A stretch of 64,000 nucleotides of DNA, taken from positions 46,774 to 110,773 of the forward strand of contig NZ_JAVHXT010000004.1 of the NCBI RefSeq assembly GCF_031119335.1, given 5' to 3'. The translations under genes were made by a program, and so were the position numbers. Below are positions 54,812 through 63,777 of this stretch, piece after piece. Positions within the stretch are counted from its first letter, which is position 1, and each line of letters starts with the position of its first letter. The notes under the pieces are model-generated. The model was not told the origin of the DNA and did no database searches. It was given only the letters and a program-made list of their open reading frames with translations. The DNA comes from Pedobacter sp. GTDB taxonomy: Bacteria > Bacteroidota > Bacteroidia > Sphingobacteriales > Sphingobacteriaceae.

Positions 54812-55386
54812 TATGTCAATTCGACTAATTGATGATCTACTAGTTTGTATTTCTCGTTACTTTCTGAGCAAACTGCCACTTCACCTACGTTGAAATTAAG
54901 TACATTTCCGCATTTGCTCACCCAGCCTTTGTGTTTCCCTGGGTTGCCTACGATTAACGAATGTGCTTTTACATCTTTTGTGACTATCGCACCGGCTCCG
55001 ATCATTGCATAACTACCTATCGTTACTCCACAAATAATAGTTGCATTAGCGCCGATAGTAGCCCCAAGACCAACAGTTGTCTTTAAAAATTGATGTTTAC
55101 GGTTAACGAAACTTCTCGGCACTCTTACATTTGTAAACACTACAGATGGACCAATAAAGGCATCATCTTCTATTACAACGCCATCGTAAATAGATACGTT
55201 GTTCTGCACCTTAACTCCATTTCCTAGTATCACATTGTTTGCAATCATTACATTTTGTCCTAAAATACATTTTTCTCCTATTACTGCATCTGGCATTATA
55301 TGCGAAAAGTGCCAAATTTTGGTGCCTTCACCAATTTGAGCGCCTTCGTCAATAACTGATGTTTCATGGGCAAAGTAATTAGGCAT
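54811..55386 (-). CDS. Hexapeptide-repeat N-acetyltransferase, WbpD/WlbB-like
   Basis: About 191 residues from ATG 55386. A left-handed beta helix is evident from the I/V/L-G-x-x-x-x repeats ('IGEGTKIWHFSHIMPDAVIGEKCILGQNVMI', 'IGANATIICGVTIGSYAMIGAGAIVTKDVKAHSLIVGNPG'). 'FTNVRVPRSFVNRK' is the loop near the active site, similar to WlbB/WbpD. It acetylates the 3-amino group of UDP-GlcNAc3NA. The ATG overlaps the stop of the aminotransferase (ATGCCTAA). Confidence 0.92.
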   Translation of the reverse strand: MPNYFAHETSVIDEGAQIGEGTKIWHFSHIMPDAVIGEKCILGQNVMIANNVILGNGVKVQNNVSIYDGVVIEDDAFIGPSVVFTNVRVPRSFVNRKHQFLKTTVGLGATIGANATIICGVTIGSYAMIGAGAIVTKDVKAHSLIVGNPGKHKGWVSKCGNVLNFNVGEVAVCSESNEKYKLVDHQLVELT

Positions 55387-56509
55387 TAGCAAAGAAACGG
55401 TTGATATGATCGATCACGTAGTTTTGATGTTCGAAGCTGAGTGCAGAAGAAATAGGTAACGCCAAGACCTTCTTGCAAATATCTTCAGATATAAGGAAAT
55501 CGCATTCTTTAAAGCCTAAAAATGAAAAAGCTTCTTGTAAATGATTAGGTTTAGCATAATATATCATCGTTGATATACCTTGATCTGCTAAATATTTTTT
55601 TAATCTATCCCTTTGAGATTCATTTTGCAGCAGGATACAATATTGATTAAAACTATGCTTGATATGGGCTGTTTCTTTTGGAAGCTCAATATCTAGGTTG
55701 TTTAGACCGTCCGAATAGCGTTTCGCTAATTTGCTCCGCTTTTCAATATTATCATCCAACTGTTTAAGCTGATGCGTCAGTATTGCCGCTTGAAGCGTGT
55801 CTAACCTTGAATTAACACCTATGTATTGATGCTCGTATTTTTTTTTCTGACCGTGATTAGCCAGCATCTTAATCTTTTCTGCCAGCTCCACATCATTAGT
55901 AAAGACAGCACCGCCATCGCCAAAACAGGCTAAGTTTTTAGTTGGAAAAAAAGAAGTACAAGCAATTGTACCTATTGTACCAAGCTTACGGCCTTTATAT
56001 TCGCCTCCCAAAGATTGAGCAACATCTTCTATTACAGGGATTTGATATTCATCTGCTAGCGACATAATTGTATCCATATCTGCGGCTGCGCCAAAAAGAT
56101 GGACTACGATAATAGCCTTGGTTTTTGGTGTTATTCTTTTGACTATGCTTTCTGCATCGATATTAAAATTGTCCTCATTTACATCTGCAAAAACAGGTGT
56201 TAATCCTAAAAAAGCCACAGCCTCTGCCGCTGCAATGAAATTGAACGTGGGAACTATTATTTCATCACCTTTGTTTAAATCTAACGCCATTAGTGCTAAA
56301 CAAAGTGCATCGGTTCCGTTGGCACAAGGAATAACTTGGTTAATATTTAGATAGTCTGCAAGATCATTCGCAAAAATATTTACTTCCGGACCATTGATAT
56401 AGGCACCTTTTTTTAGTACTTCCTGCATTACCTCGTCAAGTTCGGCTTTGTTGGCAATATATTGTGCAGAAGCATCAAAAAAAGGTACTTTAATTTTATA
56501 ATCGAGCAT
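55379..56509 (-). CDS. UDP-3-keto-GlcNAcA aminotransferase, WbpE/WlbC-like
   Basis: About 376 residues from ATG 56509. DegT-fold enzyme with the PLP lysine in 'FFPTKNLACFGDGGAV', the WbpE/WlbC version of the motif. 'FFDASAQYIANKAELDEVMQEVLKKGAYINGPEV' and 'VPCANGTDAL' are also family features. It aminates C3 of the 3-keto-uronate with glutamate. It overlaps the dehydrogenase gene by 14 nt. Confidence 0.92.
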   Translation of the reverse strand: MLDYKIKVPFFDASAQYIANKAELDEVMQEVLKKGAYINGPEVNIFANDLADYLNINQVIPCANGTDALCLALMALDLNKGDEIIVPTFNFIAAAEAVAFLGLTPVFADVNEDNFNIDAESIVKRITPKTKAIIVVHLFGAAADMDTIMSLADEYQIPVIEDVAQSLGGEYKGRKLGTIGTIACTSFFPTKNLACFGDGGAVFTNDVELAEKIKMLANHGQKKKYEHQYIGVNSRLDTLQAAILTHQLKQLDDNIEKRSKLAKRYSDGLNNLDIELPKETAHIKHSFNQYCILLQNESQRDRLKKYLADQGISTMIYYAKPNHLQEAFSFLGFKECDFLISEDICKKVLALPISSALSFEHQNYVIDHINRFFANA

Positions 56510-57770
56510 CAATTATAATTCTATCTAAAAATGCTTTGGTATCAAAGATAACAGATATTTCAGCCCTTTTAAGTTTTTCAAAATCTAAAGCCAAAAATTC
56601 TGAATGAGATACTGCTAATATTATCGCATCAAAAAGATCATCAATTTTATCTAACAGATTAATGCCGTATTCTTCCTGCACTTCTTCTTTGTTAGCATGA
56701 GGATCATAAACGTTTACTGAAATCCCAAACTGTTCTAATTCAGTATAAATATCTATTACCCTGGAATTTCTGATATCTGGACAGTTTTCCTTGAAAGTAA
56801 CGCCTAGAATTAACGCCCTTGAGCCTTTTACAGCATTTCCTTTGTTAATGAGCAACTTTACCACTTTATTAGCGATAAACATGCCCATATTATCATTTAC
56901 CTTTCTGCCAGACAGTATCACCTCTGGATGATAGCCTAAAGTTTGCGCTTTATGAGCCAAATAATAAGGATCAACGCCTATGCAATGTCCACCAACCAAG
57001 CCTGGTTTAAATTTTAAAAAATTCCATTTGGTTCCAGCGGCTTCTATTACGTCAGTGGTGTCAATACCAATTCTATCGAAGATAAGTGCCAGTTCATTCA
57101 CAAATGAGATGTTGATATCCCTTTGTGCATTCTCGATGGCTTTGCTCGCTTCTGCTACCTTAATTGAAGGAGCCTTATGTGTACCGGCTTCTATAATACT
57201 CAAATAAAGCTCATCAACAAATTCTGCAGCTTCTATTGTAGAGCCAGAAGTCACTTTCTTGATAGAAGAGAGCGTGTTGACTTTATCGCCGGGGTTAATA
57301 CGTTCTGGAGAATATCCTACGAAAAAATCTTTATTAAAAACCAATTCAGAGTACTTCTCTAAGATAGGTACACAATCGTCTTCGGTACAACCTGGATAAA
57401 CAGTTGATTCATATATAACGACATCATTTTTCTTCAATATTGAAGCTAACATTTCCGAAGCAGTCAATAAAGGCGAAAGATTTGGTTTCTTATATTGGTC
57501 TATAGGCGTTGGAACAGTAACGATAAAAACATTGCAATTTCTGATATCTTCTAGTTGGTCTGTTACGGTAAGCATCCCATTTTCTATAGATTGCTTTAAT
57601 TCTTCATTTTTAGTTTCGTTGGTAAGATCTAAACTGCTTTTTAGCTGTTCGATTCTCAAAGTGTTGATATCGAAACCAAATACTTCGTATTTCTTAGAGA
57701 ATGCCAATGCCAAAGGCAACCCAACATAACCTAGGCCAATTATCGAAATCTTTAGTTCGGACCTCCTCAA
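56496..57770 (-). CDS. UDP-GlcNAc 6-dehydrogenase (WbpA/WbpO/TviB type)
   Basis: About 425 residues. 'ISIIGLGYVGLPLALAF' binds NAD, the catalytic Cys is in 'GGHCIGVDPYYLAHKAQ', and 'TFKENCPDIRNSRV' is in the C-terminal UDP-binding domain. It oxidises C6 of UDP-GlcNAc to the uronic acid, the first step of the WbpA-B-E-D pathway. The start is uncertain: relatives begin at the residue here coded CTA (57752), six nt after an AGGAGG sequence, and the nearest conventional start is TTG at 57770. A longer frame reaching 57812 would overlap the export gene by 41 nt. Confidence 0.88.
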   Translation of the reverse strand: MRRSELKISIIGLGYVGLPLALAFSKKYEVFGFDINTLRIEQLKSSLDLTNETKNEELKQSIENGMLTVTDQLEDIRNCNVFIVTVPTPIDQYKKPNLSPLLTASEMLASILKKNDVVIYESTVYPGCTEDDCVPILEKYSELVFNKDFFVGYSPERINPGDKVNTLSSIKKVTSGSTIEAAEFVDELYLSIIEAGTHKAPSIKVAEASKAIENAQRDINISFVNELALIFDRIGIDTTDVIEAAGTKWNFLKFKPGLVGGHCIGVDPYYLAHKAQTLGYHPEVILSGRKVNDNMGMFIANKVVKLLINKGNAVKGSRALILGVTFKENCPDIRNSRVIDIYTELEQFGISVNVYDPHANKEEVQEEYGINLLDKIDDLFDAIILAVSHSEFLALDFEKLKRAEISVIFDTKAFLDRIIIDARL

Positions 57771-57771
57771 A

Positions 57772-60231
57772 CTATCTAAGTAGCGTAATGATAATTGCCG
57801 CCAAAGATGCAACGCCAGTTCCTAATCCTATCCACGCTTGGGCAGTCATTTTTTCTCGTTCAGCTCTCTCAGGCACCAAAATCTCTGCACCAGGTTTTAC
57901 TTTAGGATAGTTATTGAAAAACAAGAATTTCTTAGCAGCCTCTGCTGAACCGTTAGCATATTTGATGTAAGCTCTATTTTTCCAGGCACTACTAGTAAAA
58001 CCACCAGCACCATTAATGTATTGCTTAAAACTCTTTCCTGGGATATAGACAATACTGTTTGGATTTAATACCTCACCAGTTACCTTAACCGTCTGAAGCT
58101 GTTTAGGAACTCGAATAATATCACCTTCTTCTAAAATCAAATCTTGCCTAGACAAAGGTTTCTCCAAAATACGTTCCAAGTTAATTCCAACCAAATCAGA
58201 TTGAACCAACTTCTCGTCAATTTTTTTAGTGCCTTCGTTTTCTTTGGAATTCTTTTCCTGCACACGCTCCAAATTCAAGAACTTCTTTTCTTCTTCTTCT
58301 TTATTGTTGATTGCATTCTTATCTGCTGGATTAACTTTCTCAGCCCCTGGACGCTTCAAAGATGCACCTTCAGCGTAAGCAAACGGTGTTAAACCGCCAG
58401 CTCTTTTAATTAGATCTGAAATACGGTAATCTTTACTAGTGATTGTATATGGCCCTGGATAAAGTACCTCACCTTCAATTTTCACTTGCTTCTGAATAGC
58501 GTAGCCTTCCGAGTTTCTCACAGAAATAATATCAAATGGTTTGATTTCAAACTTGTCACCTAAAACTCTTAAGTTTTCATCAACGTTAACCACAAACACA
58601 TCTGCTGTCTTAGATGAGGTAGAATTTGGATCCGTATTTTTTATTCTTCTAGAAACCTCGATTCTATTTGGCGCTGCACCTTCCCTTAAGCCGCCGGCCA
58701 TTTGTATAACGTCTTCTAGTTTCAGATTTTCCGCATATTGGAAAGTACCAGGTGCCCTTACTTCGCCCTGCACTGTCACTGAATATTCTTCTCTTAAATC
58801 AAAGATAGAACTTATTGTTACCTTGTCTTCTCTTGTCAAAGGGATATCTTTTTCCTCGCCAGAAAGCATTTTAGCAACATCAAAAGAAACGAAATACTGT
58901 GTTTTATCTGGGTTTAAACGATTGATATAACCTCGGTTTAAAAAAGCATCTTCGGTTATCCCGTCGGCTTTCCTTATTAATCCCCTTAGCGTAAGCCCCT
59001 TATCTAAAGCATAAACACCTGGCCTAAATACAGCCCCGATGATTTCAACACGATTTTCGAAGCGTTCTAAGATTGCTTCTACTACAAATTTATCTCCGTT
59101 TTTTGGTTGAAATGTAGCATACTGTGATGACGAAATATCTCTAATTCTTCTCTCTTTACTTGTATTTTGAAAAGTCTTAATTTTTGCTGTATAGGCTTCA
59201 GCAGTAAAACCTTTAGCAAAGTTGATTACATCTTGTAAAGTTTCAGTACCTTTTATCTCAAAGATCGCAGCTTCTTTTACTTCTCCAGAAATTTCTACCC
59301 GTTTATCATAAGCTGGAATATTAATTACATCTTGATCTTGTAAACGTATATTCCCCTGTTGAATTCCTTTCAATAAAAAGTCGTATACATCAATTGTAGC
59401 CATAACTTTATTATTTCTAATGACTTGGATATTTCTCAAAGAACCATTTTGCGATGGTCCGCCCGAAACGTAGAGTACCCTAAATACATTTGCAAGTGAG
59501 GGCAATGTATAAGTACCAGCCTTCACCGCTTGGCCTGTTACCGTTACTTGGATGCTTCTGATATTCCCTAAATTGATAGCAACTGAGGTTCTACCTGTTC
59601 TTAGAGCCGGATAGGTTTTAGACATTGCAGTTCTAATTTTAGAAGTAGCTTGTTCTATCGTTAAACCACCCACTGCTATTCTGCCTACAAATTCTAGATT
59701 AATAACTCCCTCTGGACTAACCTGCAAATCATAAGTACGTTCGTTATCTCCTGTAAGGTCTATGATTAGTTTATCATCCGGACCAACGATGTAATTTTTG
59801 GGTGTTGCAATTCTTAAATTCGGCTCAAAAGTTATAGTACCTCCCCTAAACAAATCCGATCCAAATATTTTTGCTTGGATTTCACCATCATCCTCTTTCT
59901 TATCGTTTGTGATAGAACCACCATCTGTGGTTTCGCTATACTCTCTGCCAGTACCTGTTGTAGGTTTATCAGTGGTTTGCACGCCAGCCCCCTGCTTCTT
60001 TAGCTTCTCTACCCTTGCCTTAAATTTTACCAGTTCCTCTGGTTTAACCCCTCTATTTTGAGCCACTTGCGCCAGTTGTGCTTCGGAGGTATAGCCCATT
60101 GATTCTGCTTGTTTTACTATCTGTAAAATCTGAGCATCAGAAAGCTCATCTACTTTGATGTTAGATCCTACCTGTGCAAAGCTAGAAGCAGCTAAAATGA
60201 TTAAAGAGAGCAGTAGAAATATTTTTTTCAT
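57772..60231 (-). CDS. Outer-membrane polysaccharide export protein (Wza-like, multiple SLBB)
   Basis: 819 residues, more than twice the length of E. coli Wza. A signal peptide (about 1-19, ending Phe-Ala-Gln) lacks a lipobox Cys. The polysaccharide-export motif 'YIVGPDDKLIIDLTG' is near 150-165. Five or more SLBB-like repeats follow, each with 'V.G.V..PG.Y' ('VTVQGEVRAPGTFQY', 'VKIEGEVLYPGPYTI', 'VKVTGEVLNPNSIVY'). A C-terminal hydrophobic helix (about 797-817) could cross the outer membrane. It is the export channel of the locus. Confidence 0.92.
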   Translation of the reverse strand: MKKIFLLLSLIILAASSFAQVGSNIKVDELSDAQILQIVKQAESMGYTSEAQLAQVAQNRGVKPEELVKFKARVEKLKKQGAGVQTTDKPTTGTGREYSETTDGGSITNDKKEDDGEIQAKIFGSDLFRGGTITFEPNLRIATPKNYIVGPDDKLIIDLTGDNERTYDLQVSPEGVINLEFVGRIAVGGLTIEQATSKIRTAMSKTYPALRTGRTSVAINLGNIRSIQVTVTGQAVKAGTYTLPSLANVFRVLYVSGGPSQNGSLRNIQVIRNNKVMATIDVYDFLLKGIQQGNIRLQDQDVINIPAYDKRVEISGEVKEAAIFEIKGTETLQDVINFAKGFTAEAYTAKIKTFQNTSKERRIRDISSSQYATFQPKNGDKFVVEAILERFENRVEIIGAVFRPGVYALDKGLTLRGLIRKADGITEDAFLNRGYINRLNPDKTQYFVSFDVAKMLSGEEKDIPLTREDKVTISSIFDLREEYSVTVQGEVRAPGTFQYAENLKLEDVIQMAGGLREGAAPNRIEVSRRIKNTDPNSTSSKTADVFVVNVDENLRVLGDKFEIKPFDIISVRNSEGYAIQKQVKIEGEVLYPGPYTITSKDYRISDLIKRAGGLTPFAYAEGASLKRPGAEKVNPADKNAINNKEEEEKKFLNLERVQEKNSKENEGTKKIDEKLVQSDLVGINLERILEKPLSRQDLILEEGDIIRVPKQLQTVKVTGEVLNPNSIVYIPGKSFKQYINGAGGFTSSAWKNRAYIKYANGSAEAAKKFLFFNNYPKVKPGAEILVPERAEREKMTAQAWIGLGTGVASLAAIIITLLR

Positions 60232-60261
60232 AGGCCGTAGCTGTATTCTTTTAATTATGTT

Positions 60262-61398
60262 TTATTCGAAGTAATTTAAGGTTTTGTAATCTCCTTGCTT
60301 TAAATATTCATCTTTCTTCATTAGGTTCAAATCAGACTGCATCATATCTTCTACCAAGGCTTGCAAATCGTATTTTGGTTGCCAATTAAGCTGAGTTTTA
60401 GCTTTAGTCGGATCGCCTAATAACAAATCTACCTCTGTCGGCCTAAAATATTTAGGATCTACTTTAACTACTGTTTCACCAAGTTTAAGTGCTTCAACAT
60501 TTAAACCTAATTGCAAACCTTTTTCTCTATCGATATCTATAATTACACCAATCTCCTTTTCATCTTTACCAGAAAACTCAACGGTAATGCCAAGTTCTGC
60601 AAAAGCCATGCGTACAAAATCGCGTACCGTAGTAGTAATGCCAGTAGCAATAACGTAATCTTCAGCTCTTTCTTGTTGTAGTATTAACCACATTGCTTCA
60701 ATATAATCTTTGGCATGCCCCCAATCTCTTTGTGCAGAAAGATTACCAAGATATAAGCATTTTTGAAGACCCAAAGCGATTTTAGAAGCAGCCCTTGTAA
60801 TTTTACGTGTTACGAAAGTTTCGCCACGTAAAGGACTTTCATGATTAAACAGAATACCGTTACAAGCATACATATTATAAGCTTCACGATAGTTAACTGT
60901 AATCCAATAGCCATATATTTTTGCTACAGCATAAGGTGAACGAGGATAGAAAGGTGTATTTTCACTTTGAGGTACAGCTTGCACTAAACCATAAAGTTCT
61001 GAAGTAGATGCCTGATAAATCTTCGTTTTCTCGGTTAAACCTAATATTCTAATCGCTTCCAACAACCTCAACGTTCCAATACCATCTGCATTAGCAGTAT
61101 ATTCTGGCATTTCGAAACTTACTTGTACATGGCTCATTGCTGCCAAGTTGTAAATTTCGTCGGGCTGTGTTTCTTGAATTATACGGATAAGATTTGTAGA
61201 GTCGGTAAGATCGCCATAGTGCAATTTAAACCTCACGTTACTCTCATGCTGATCTTGATATAGATGGTCTATTCTATCTGTGTTAAATAGCGAAGATCTC
61301 CTTTTAATACCATGCACAAAATAGCCCTTTTTAAGTAAAAACTCTGCCAAATAGGCGCCATCCTGGCCGGTCACCCCCGTAATCAGTGCAACTTTCAT
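60262..61398 (-). CDS. gmd: GDP-mannose 4,6-dehydratase
   Basis: 378 residues, extended SDR. '[19 protein letters not shown]' is the diagnostic N-terminus. '[34 protein letters not shown]' and the Tyr-x3-Lys in '[11 protein letters not shown]' complete the active site, and '[18 protein letters not shown]' is family specific. It makes GDP-4-keto-6-deoxy-D-mannose for Fcl (23834). It is the first gene of the minus-strand polysaccharide locus, 30 nt before the export gene, with a promoter box upstream. Confidence 0.96.
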   Translation of the reverse strand: MKVALITGVTGQDGAYLAEFLLKKGYFVHGIKRRSSLFNTDRIDHLYQDQHESNVRFKLHYGDLTDSTNLIRIIQETQPDEIYNLAAMSHVQVSFEMPEYTANADGIGTLRLLEAIRILGLTEKTKIYQASTSELYGLVQAVPQSENTPFYPRSPYAVAKIYGYWITVNYREAYNMYACNGILFNHESPLRGETFVTRKITRAASKIALGLQKCLYLGNLSAQRDWGHAKDYIEAMWLILQQERAEDYVIATGITTTVRDFVRMAFAELGITVEFSGKDEKEIGVIIDIDREKGLQLGLNVEALKLGETVVKVDPKYFRPTEVDLLLGDPTKAKTQLNWQPKYDLQALVEDMMQSDLNLMKKDEYLKQGDYKTLNYFE

Positions 61399-61647
61399 TT
61401 ATATTTTGAGTAAGATTTTTTTGTGCGTTATCATATACATTACTTTGTTTGTAATAAAAAAGTTGTAGATGAGCAACGCCGCAAAAATAGTATTTTTATC
61501 GAACTTCTTTAGTAATTTTACGAAGGTAGATTATTGATTCACACTAAATAGGAATAATATATATACATCCATTTCCTAAACTATTGCTAAACAGCTTTTC
61601 TGAAATTTCATTAGAGGTTAAATAAAAATCAGGGGCCTACGCCTTAT
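61399..61647. other. Promoter-bearing gap between the nucleotidase and gmd
   Basis: 249 bases, AT-rich, without an ORF. It contains the -7 box at 61482-61489 and must hold whatever controls the 36-kb polysaccharide locus. I found no JUMPstart/ops element. Confidence 0.6.
61482..61489 (-). promoter_or_regulatory. Bacteroidota -7 promoter box, likely main promoter of the polysaccharide locus
   Basis: On the minus strand TATTTTTG matches TAnnTTTG. It lies 84 nt before the gmd ATG, giving a leader of roughly 75-80 nt. No TTG is found at -33. Confidence 0.45.
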
Positions 61648-62166
61648 CTACATCAGCTTATCTAGTACCTGTTGCCAATTATCTACACGTTCGTATTCTG
61701 TAATGAGTACATTATGAGGCGAGGTAAAAAGCAGCGGCCGCCCATTGAAGTTAACAAAGTTCTTTATCCTATCGTCAATCATCACATCTACGTTTACAAT
61801 TTTTTCCCCACAGAATATGATATTTTTCCATCCGATAAAAGGAAAATATTCTGCCAGCCAGTCTAATTTATCTTCTAATGAATTTCGAAATTCCATTGCT
61901 GCCGACACTACGTAGACCTCATATTTTTCTTGCAATGCTTTTACTGCATCAACAGCGCCGTCTATTACCGGCAAATCTCTAAAGAAACCTTTTGTATTAA
62001 TATATTCAAACCACTTTCGATTGATTTCTTCGGGAACATTTTGGAAGATTTCTGTTCCAGGTTTGATGACTAAATCTAAAGGAACTTGGTGGTCTCTATT
62101 ATAAAGTTGTATAAATTTATGGATCGGGTCTGCCAAAACTTCGTCCATATCTATGGCTATTCTCAT
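61648..62166 (-). CDS. 5'-deoxynucleotidase-like HAD protein (NT5C type)
   Basis: 172 residues. HAD motif I is 'IAIDMDEVLADP' (D6 nucleophile, D8), motif II Ser is in 'VVSAAME', and 'NVDVMIDDRIKNF' supplies motif IV acidic residues. The 'FFRDLPVIDGAVDAVKALQEKYEVYVV' segment is characteristic of 5' nucleotidase, deoxy, type C proteins. It probably dephosphorylates dNMPs. It is upstream of and codirectional with gmd, with a 249-nt gap between them. Confidence 0.85.
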   Translation of the reverse strand: MRIAIDMDEVLADPIHKFIQLYNRDHQVPLDLVIKPGTEIFQNVPEEINRKWFEYINTKGFFRDLPVIDGAVDAVKALQEKYEVYVVSAAMEFRNSLEDKLDWLAEYFPFIGWKNIIFCGEKIVNVDVMIDDRIKNFVNFNGRPLLFTSPHNVLITEYERVDNWQQVLDKLM

Positions 62167-62538
62167 TGATAATATTGAATTTAGATGTGCAATGCAGTGA
62201 TATAACCAAATATCGTTAAAAAGATGTTTCAGTTTTCATAATTGTTATTGAGGCACTGTATATTGCACTGGTTTTTTGGAAATAAACCTAATGGCAGCGG
62301 ATATACTTTTTGTTTTTCCAAGCTAAACTTACGAAGTTTTCACGTGCACTTACTTTTGCAAAAAGATAGCAACGTACAGCAGGACTGTGCTCGCCATGGA
62401 AAGATAGCTTTGATTTTCAAACATTTATAAATGATTATTTTTTCGTAGGCTTGCTAATTACCAACATATTGTTTACTTTTGCAGCCCCGCAATACGAAGT
62501 TCCGGGAACTATGTTGAATACATAAACTATAAAAAAGA
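62167..62538. other. Divergent intergenic region between the nucleotidase and rpsP
   Basis: 372 bases. It contains the rpsP promoter at 62451-62481 and a 5' leader of about 55 nt. A 62-codon frame at 62242-62430 has no recognisable start context or family and is probably spurious. I see nothing else. Confidence 0.55.
62451..62481 (+). promoter_or_regulatory. Complete Bacteroidota promoter of rpsP
   Basis: TTG at 62451-62453 (-33) and TACTTTTG at 62474-62481 (-7, TAnnTTTG) are separated by exactly 20 nt, the accepted spacing. Transcription should start near 62486, about 53 nt before the rpsP ATG. This is the only site in the window with both elements. Confidence 0.75.
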
Positions 62539-63114
62539 ATGGCAACTAAAATCAGATTGCAAAGATTCGGTAAAAAAGGAAAGCCTTTTTACCACGTGGT
62601 AGTAGCAGATGCTCGTGCTCCAAGAGATGGAAAATTCATCGAGCGTTTAGGTTCTTACAACCCAAACACTAACCCAGCAACTATCGAACTTAACTTCGAT
62701 AAAGCTGTAACTTGGGTACTTAACGGTGCTGAACCTACTGACACAGCTCGTGCTATCCTTTCTTACAAAGGTGTGCTTTACAAAAAACACTTAGAAGGTG
62801 GTATCAGAAAAGGTGCTTTAACTCAAGAACAAGCAGATGCTAAATTTGCTACTTGGTTAGAAACTAAAGCTGGTAAAATTTCTGGAAAAACAGAAGGATT
62901 GGCTACTAGCAAAGCTGAGGCACGTAAAGCGGCTTTAGCAGCAGAAGCTAAGAAAAATGAAGACAGAGCAGCAGCTATTGCAGCTAAAAACGCACCAGTT
63001 GCGGAAGAAGTTGTAGAAGAAGAAGTGGCTACTGAAGAGGCTCCAGCGGTAGAAGCTGAGGCAGCAACAGAAGCTCCTGCTGAAGAAACTCAAGCGGAAG
63101 ATAAAGCTGAATAA
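62539..63114 (+). CDS. rpsP: 30S ribosomal protein S16, long form
   Basis: 191 residues. Residues 1-85 are S16 ('[39 protein letters not shown]' and '[14 protein letters not shown]'). The rest is an Ala/Glu/Lys-rich extension, mostly helical and acidic at the end, with repeated Glu-Glu-Val and Ala-Pro units. E. coli S16 is about 82 residues; long tails are typical of Bacteroidota S16. A terminator follows, then rimM. Confidence 0.97.
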   Translation: MATKIRLQRFGKKGKPFYHVVVADARAPRDGKFIERLGSYNPNTNPATIELNFDKAVTWVLNGAEPTDTARAILSYKGVLYKKHLEGGIRKGALTQEQADAKFATWLETKAGKISGKTEGLATSKAEARKAALAAEAKKNEDRAAAIAAKNAPVAEEVVEEEVATEEAPAVEAEAATEAPAEETQAEDKAE

Positions 63115-63133
63115 TTAACTTTACTTCAAAAAG

Positions 63134-63169
63134 AAATAGCGTTTCGAGTAAATCGGGACGCTATTTTTA
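63134..63169 (+). terminator. Rho-independent terminator between rpsP and rimM
   Basis: A perfect 9-bp stem, AAATAGCGT (63134-63142) with ACGCTATTT (63158-63166), is followed by TTT. It may attenuate rather than stop transcription, since rimM follows 39 nt later. Confidence 0.75.
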
Positions 63170-63180
63170 TACCCCTAAAT

Positions 63181-63192
63181 CCCCTAAAGGGG
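63181..63192. repeat. CCCCTAAAGGGG palindrome
   Basis: A perfect 12-nt palindrome preceded by a partial copy (ACCCCTAAAT), 16 nt before the rimM ATG. This kind of G/C box hairpin recurs between genes in Bacteroidota genomes and could mask the rimM start. Confidence 0.5.
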
Positions 63193-63207
63193 ACTTTCCA
63201 AAAGCGC

Positions 63208-63735
63208 ATGACTAAAGACGAAGCATTCTACATAGGTTATATTACTAAAACTAAAGGCTTAAAAGGCGAGGTACAACTTTTCTTCGAGTTTGAAGATTAC
63301 CACGATCTGGAGCTAGATGTAATATTTTTGGAATTGAATGGAAAAATGGTTCCCTTCTTTATTGCCAGCCATAAACTTTACGAAAACAAAACAGGCTTGT
63401 TCTATTTTGATGACATTGATCATGTAGACAAGGCACTGCCTTTGGTAAAGAAAAAAGCTTACTTGCCTTTGAGCAAAAAACCAGAACGTGATGAAGATGA
63501 ATTCTACTATACCGATTTAAAAGGTTTTATTGCTGTTGATGAAACTTTGGGCGAACTGGGCGAAATTATAGAAGTAAATGAATATCCACAGCAGTTTGTA
63601 GCGACGGTGCATTATAAAAATACCGATGTGCTGTTTCCTTTAAACGAAGACTTTATTGTAGAGATAGACGATGAAGAAAATATTCTTACCTTAGATTTAC
63701 CAGAGGGATTATTGGATGTTTACCTTAATCAGTAG
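63208..63735 (+). CDS. rimM: Ribosome maturation factor RimM
   Basis: 175 residues. The N-terminal RimM beta-barrel ('YIGYITKTKGLKGEVQLFFEF', with the conserved GxxGxxGEV-like motif) is followed by a PRC-barrel (about 100-170, 'YYTDLKGFIAVDETLGELGEIIEV'). It assists 30S maturation by binding S19. The rpsP-rimM order is the common ribosomal-operon arrangement. The usual next genes (trmD, rplS) do not follow here. Confidence 0.94.
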   Translation: MTKDEAFYIGYITKTKGLKGEVQLFFEFEDYHDLELDVIFLELNGKMVPFFIASHKLYENKTGLFYFDDIDHVDKALPLVKKKAYLPLSKKPERDEDEFYYTDLKGFIAVDETLGELGEIIEVNEYPQQFVATVHYKNTDVLFPLNEDFIVEIDDEENILTLDLPEGLLDVYLNQ

Positions 63736-63762
63736 CGTGCAGCAAACAAAAGCTAGTTTATT

Positions 63763-63770
63763 TAAGTTTG
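63763..63770 (+). promoter_or_regulatory. Bacteroidota -7 promoter box before the terminal lipoprotein gene
   Basis: TAAGTTTG matches TAnnTTTG and ends 7 nt before the ATG at 63778, implying a very short or absent leader. No -33 TTG at the right spacing. Confidence 0.45.
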
Positions 63771-63777
63771 TATAATT

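Noticed and set aside
55379-56509. PseC or ArnB-type aminotransferase
   Set aside because: The context of UDP-sugar 6-dehydrogenase, Gfo/Idh dehydrogenase and hexapeptide acetyltransferase and the active-site wording match WbpE/WlbC; a clear PseC is at 42945.
62242-62430. 62-codon ORF between the nucleotidase and rpsP genes
   Set aside because: No family resemblance, aromatic and Cys-rich random-looking content, no promoter box at a suitable distance; it lies just upstream of the rpsP promoter.
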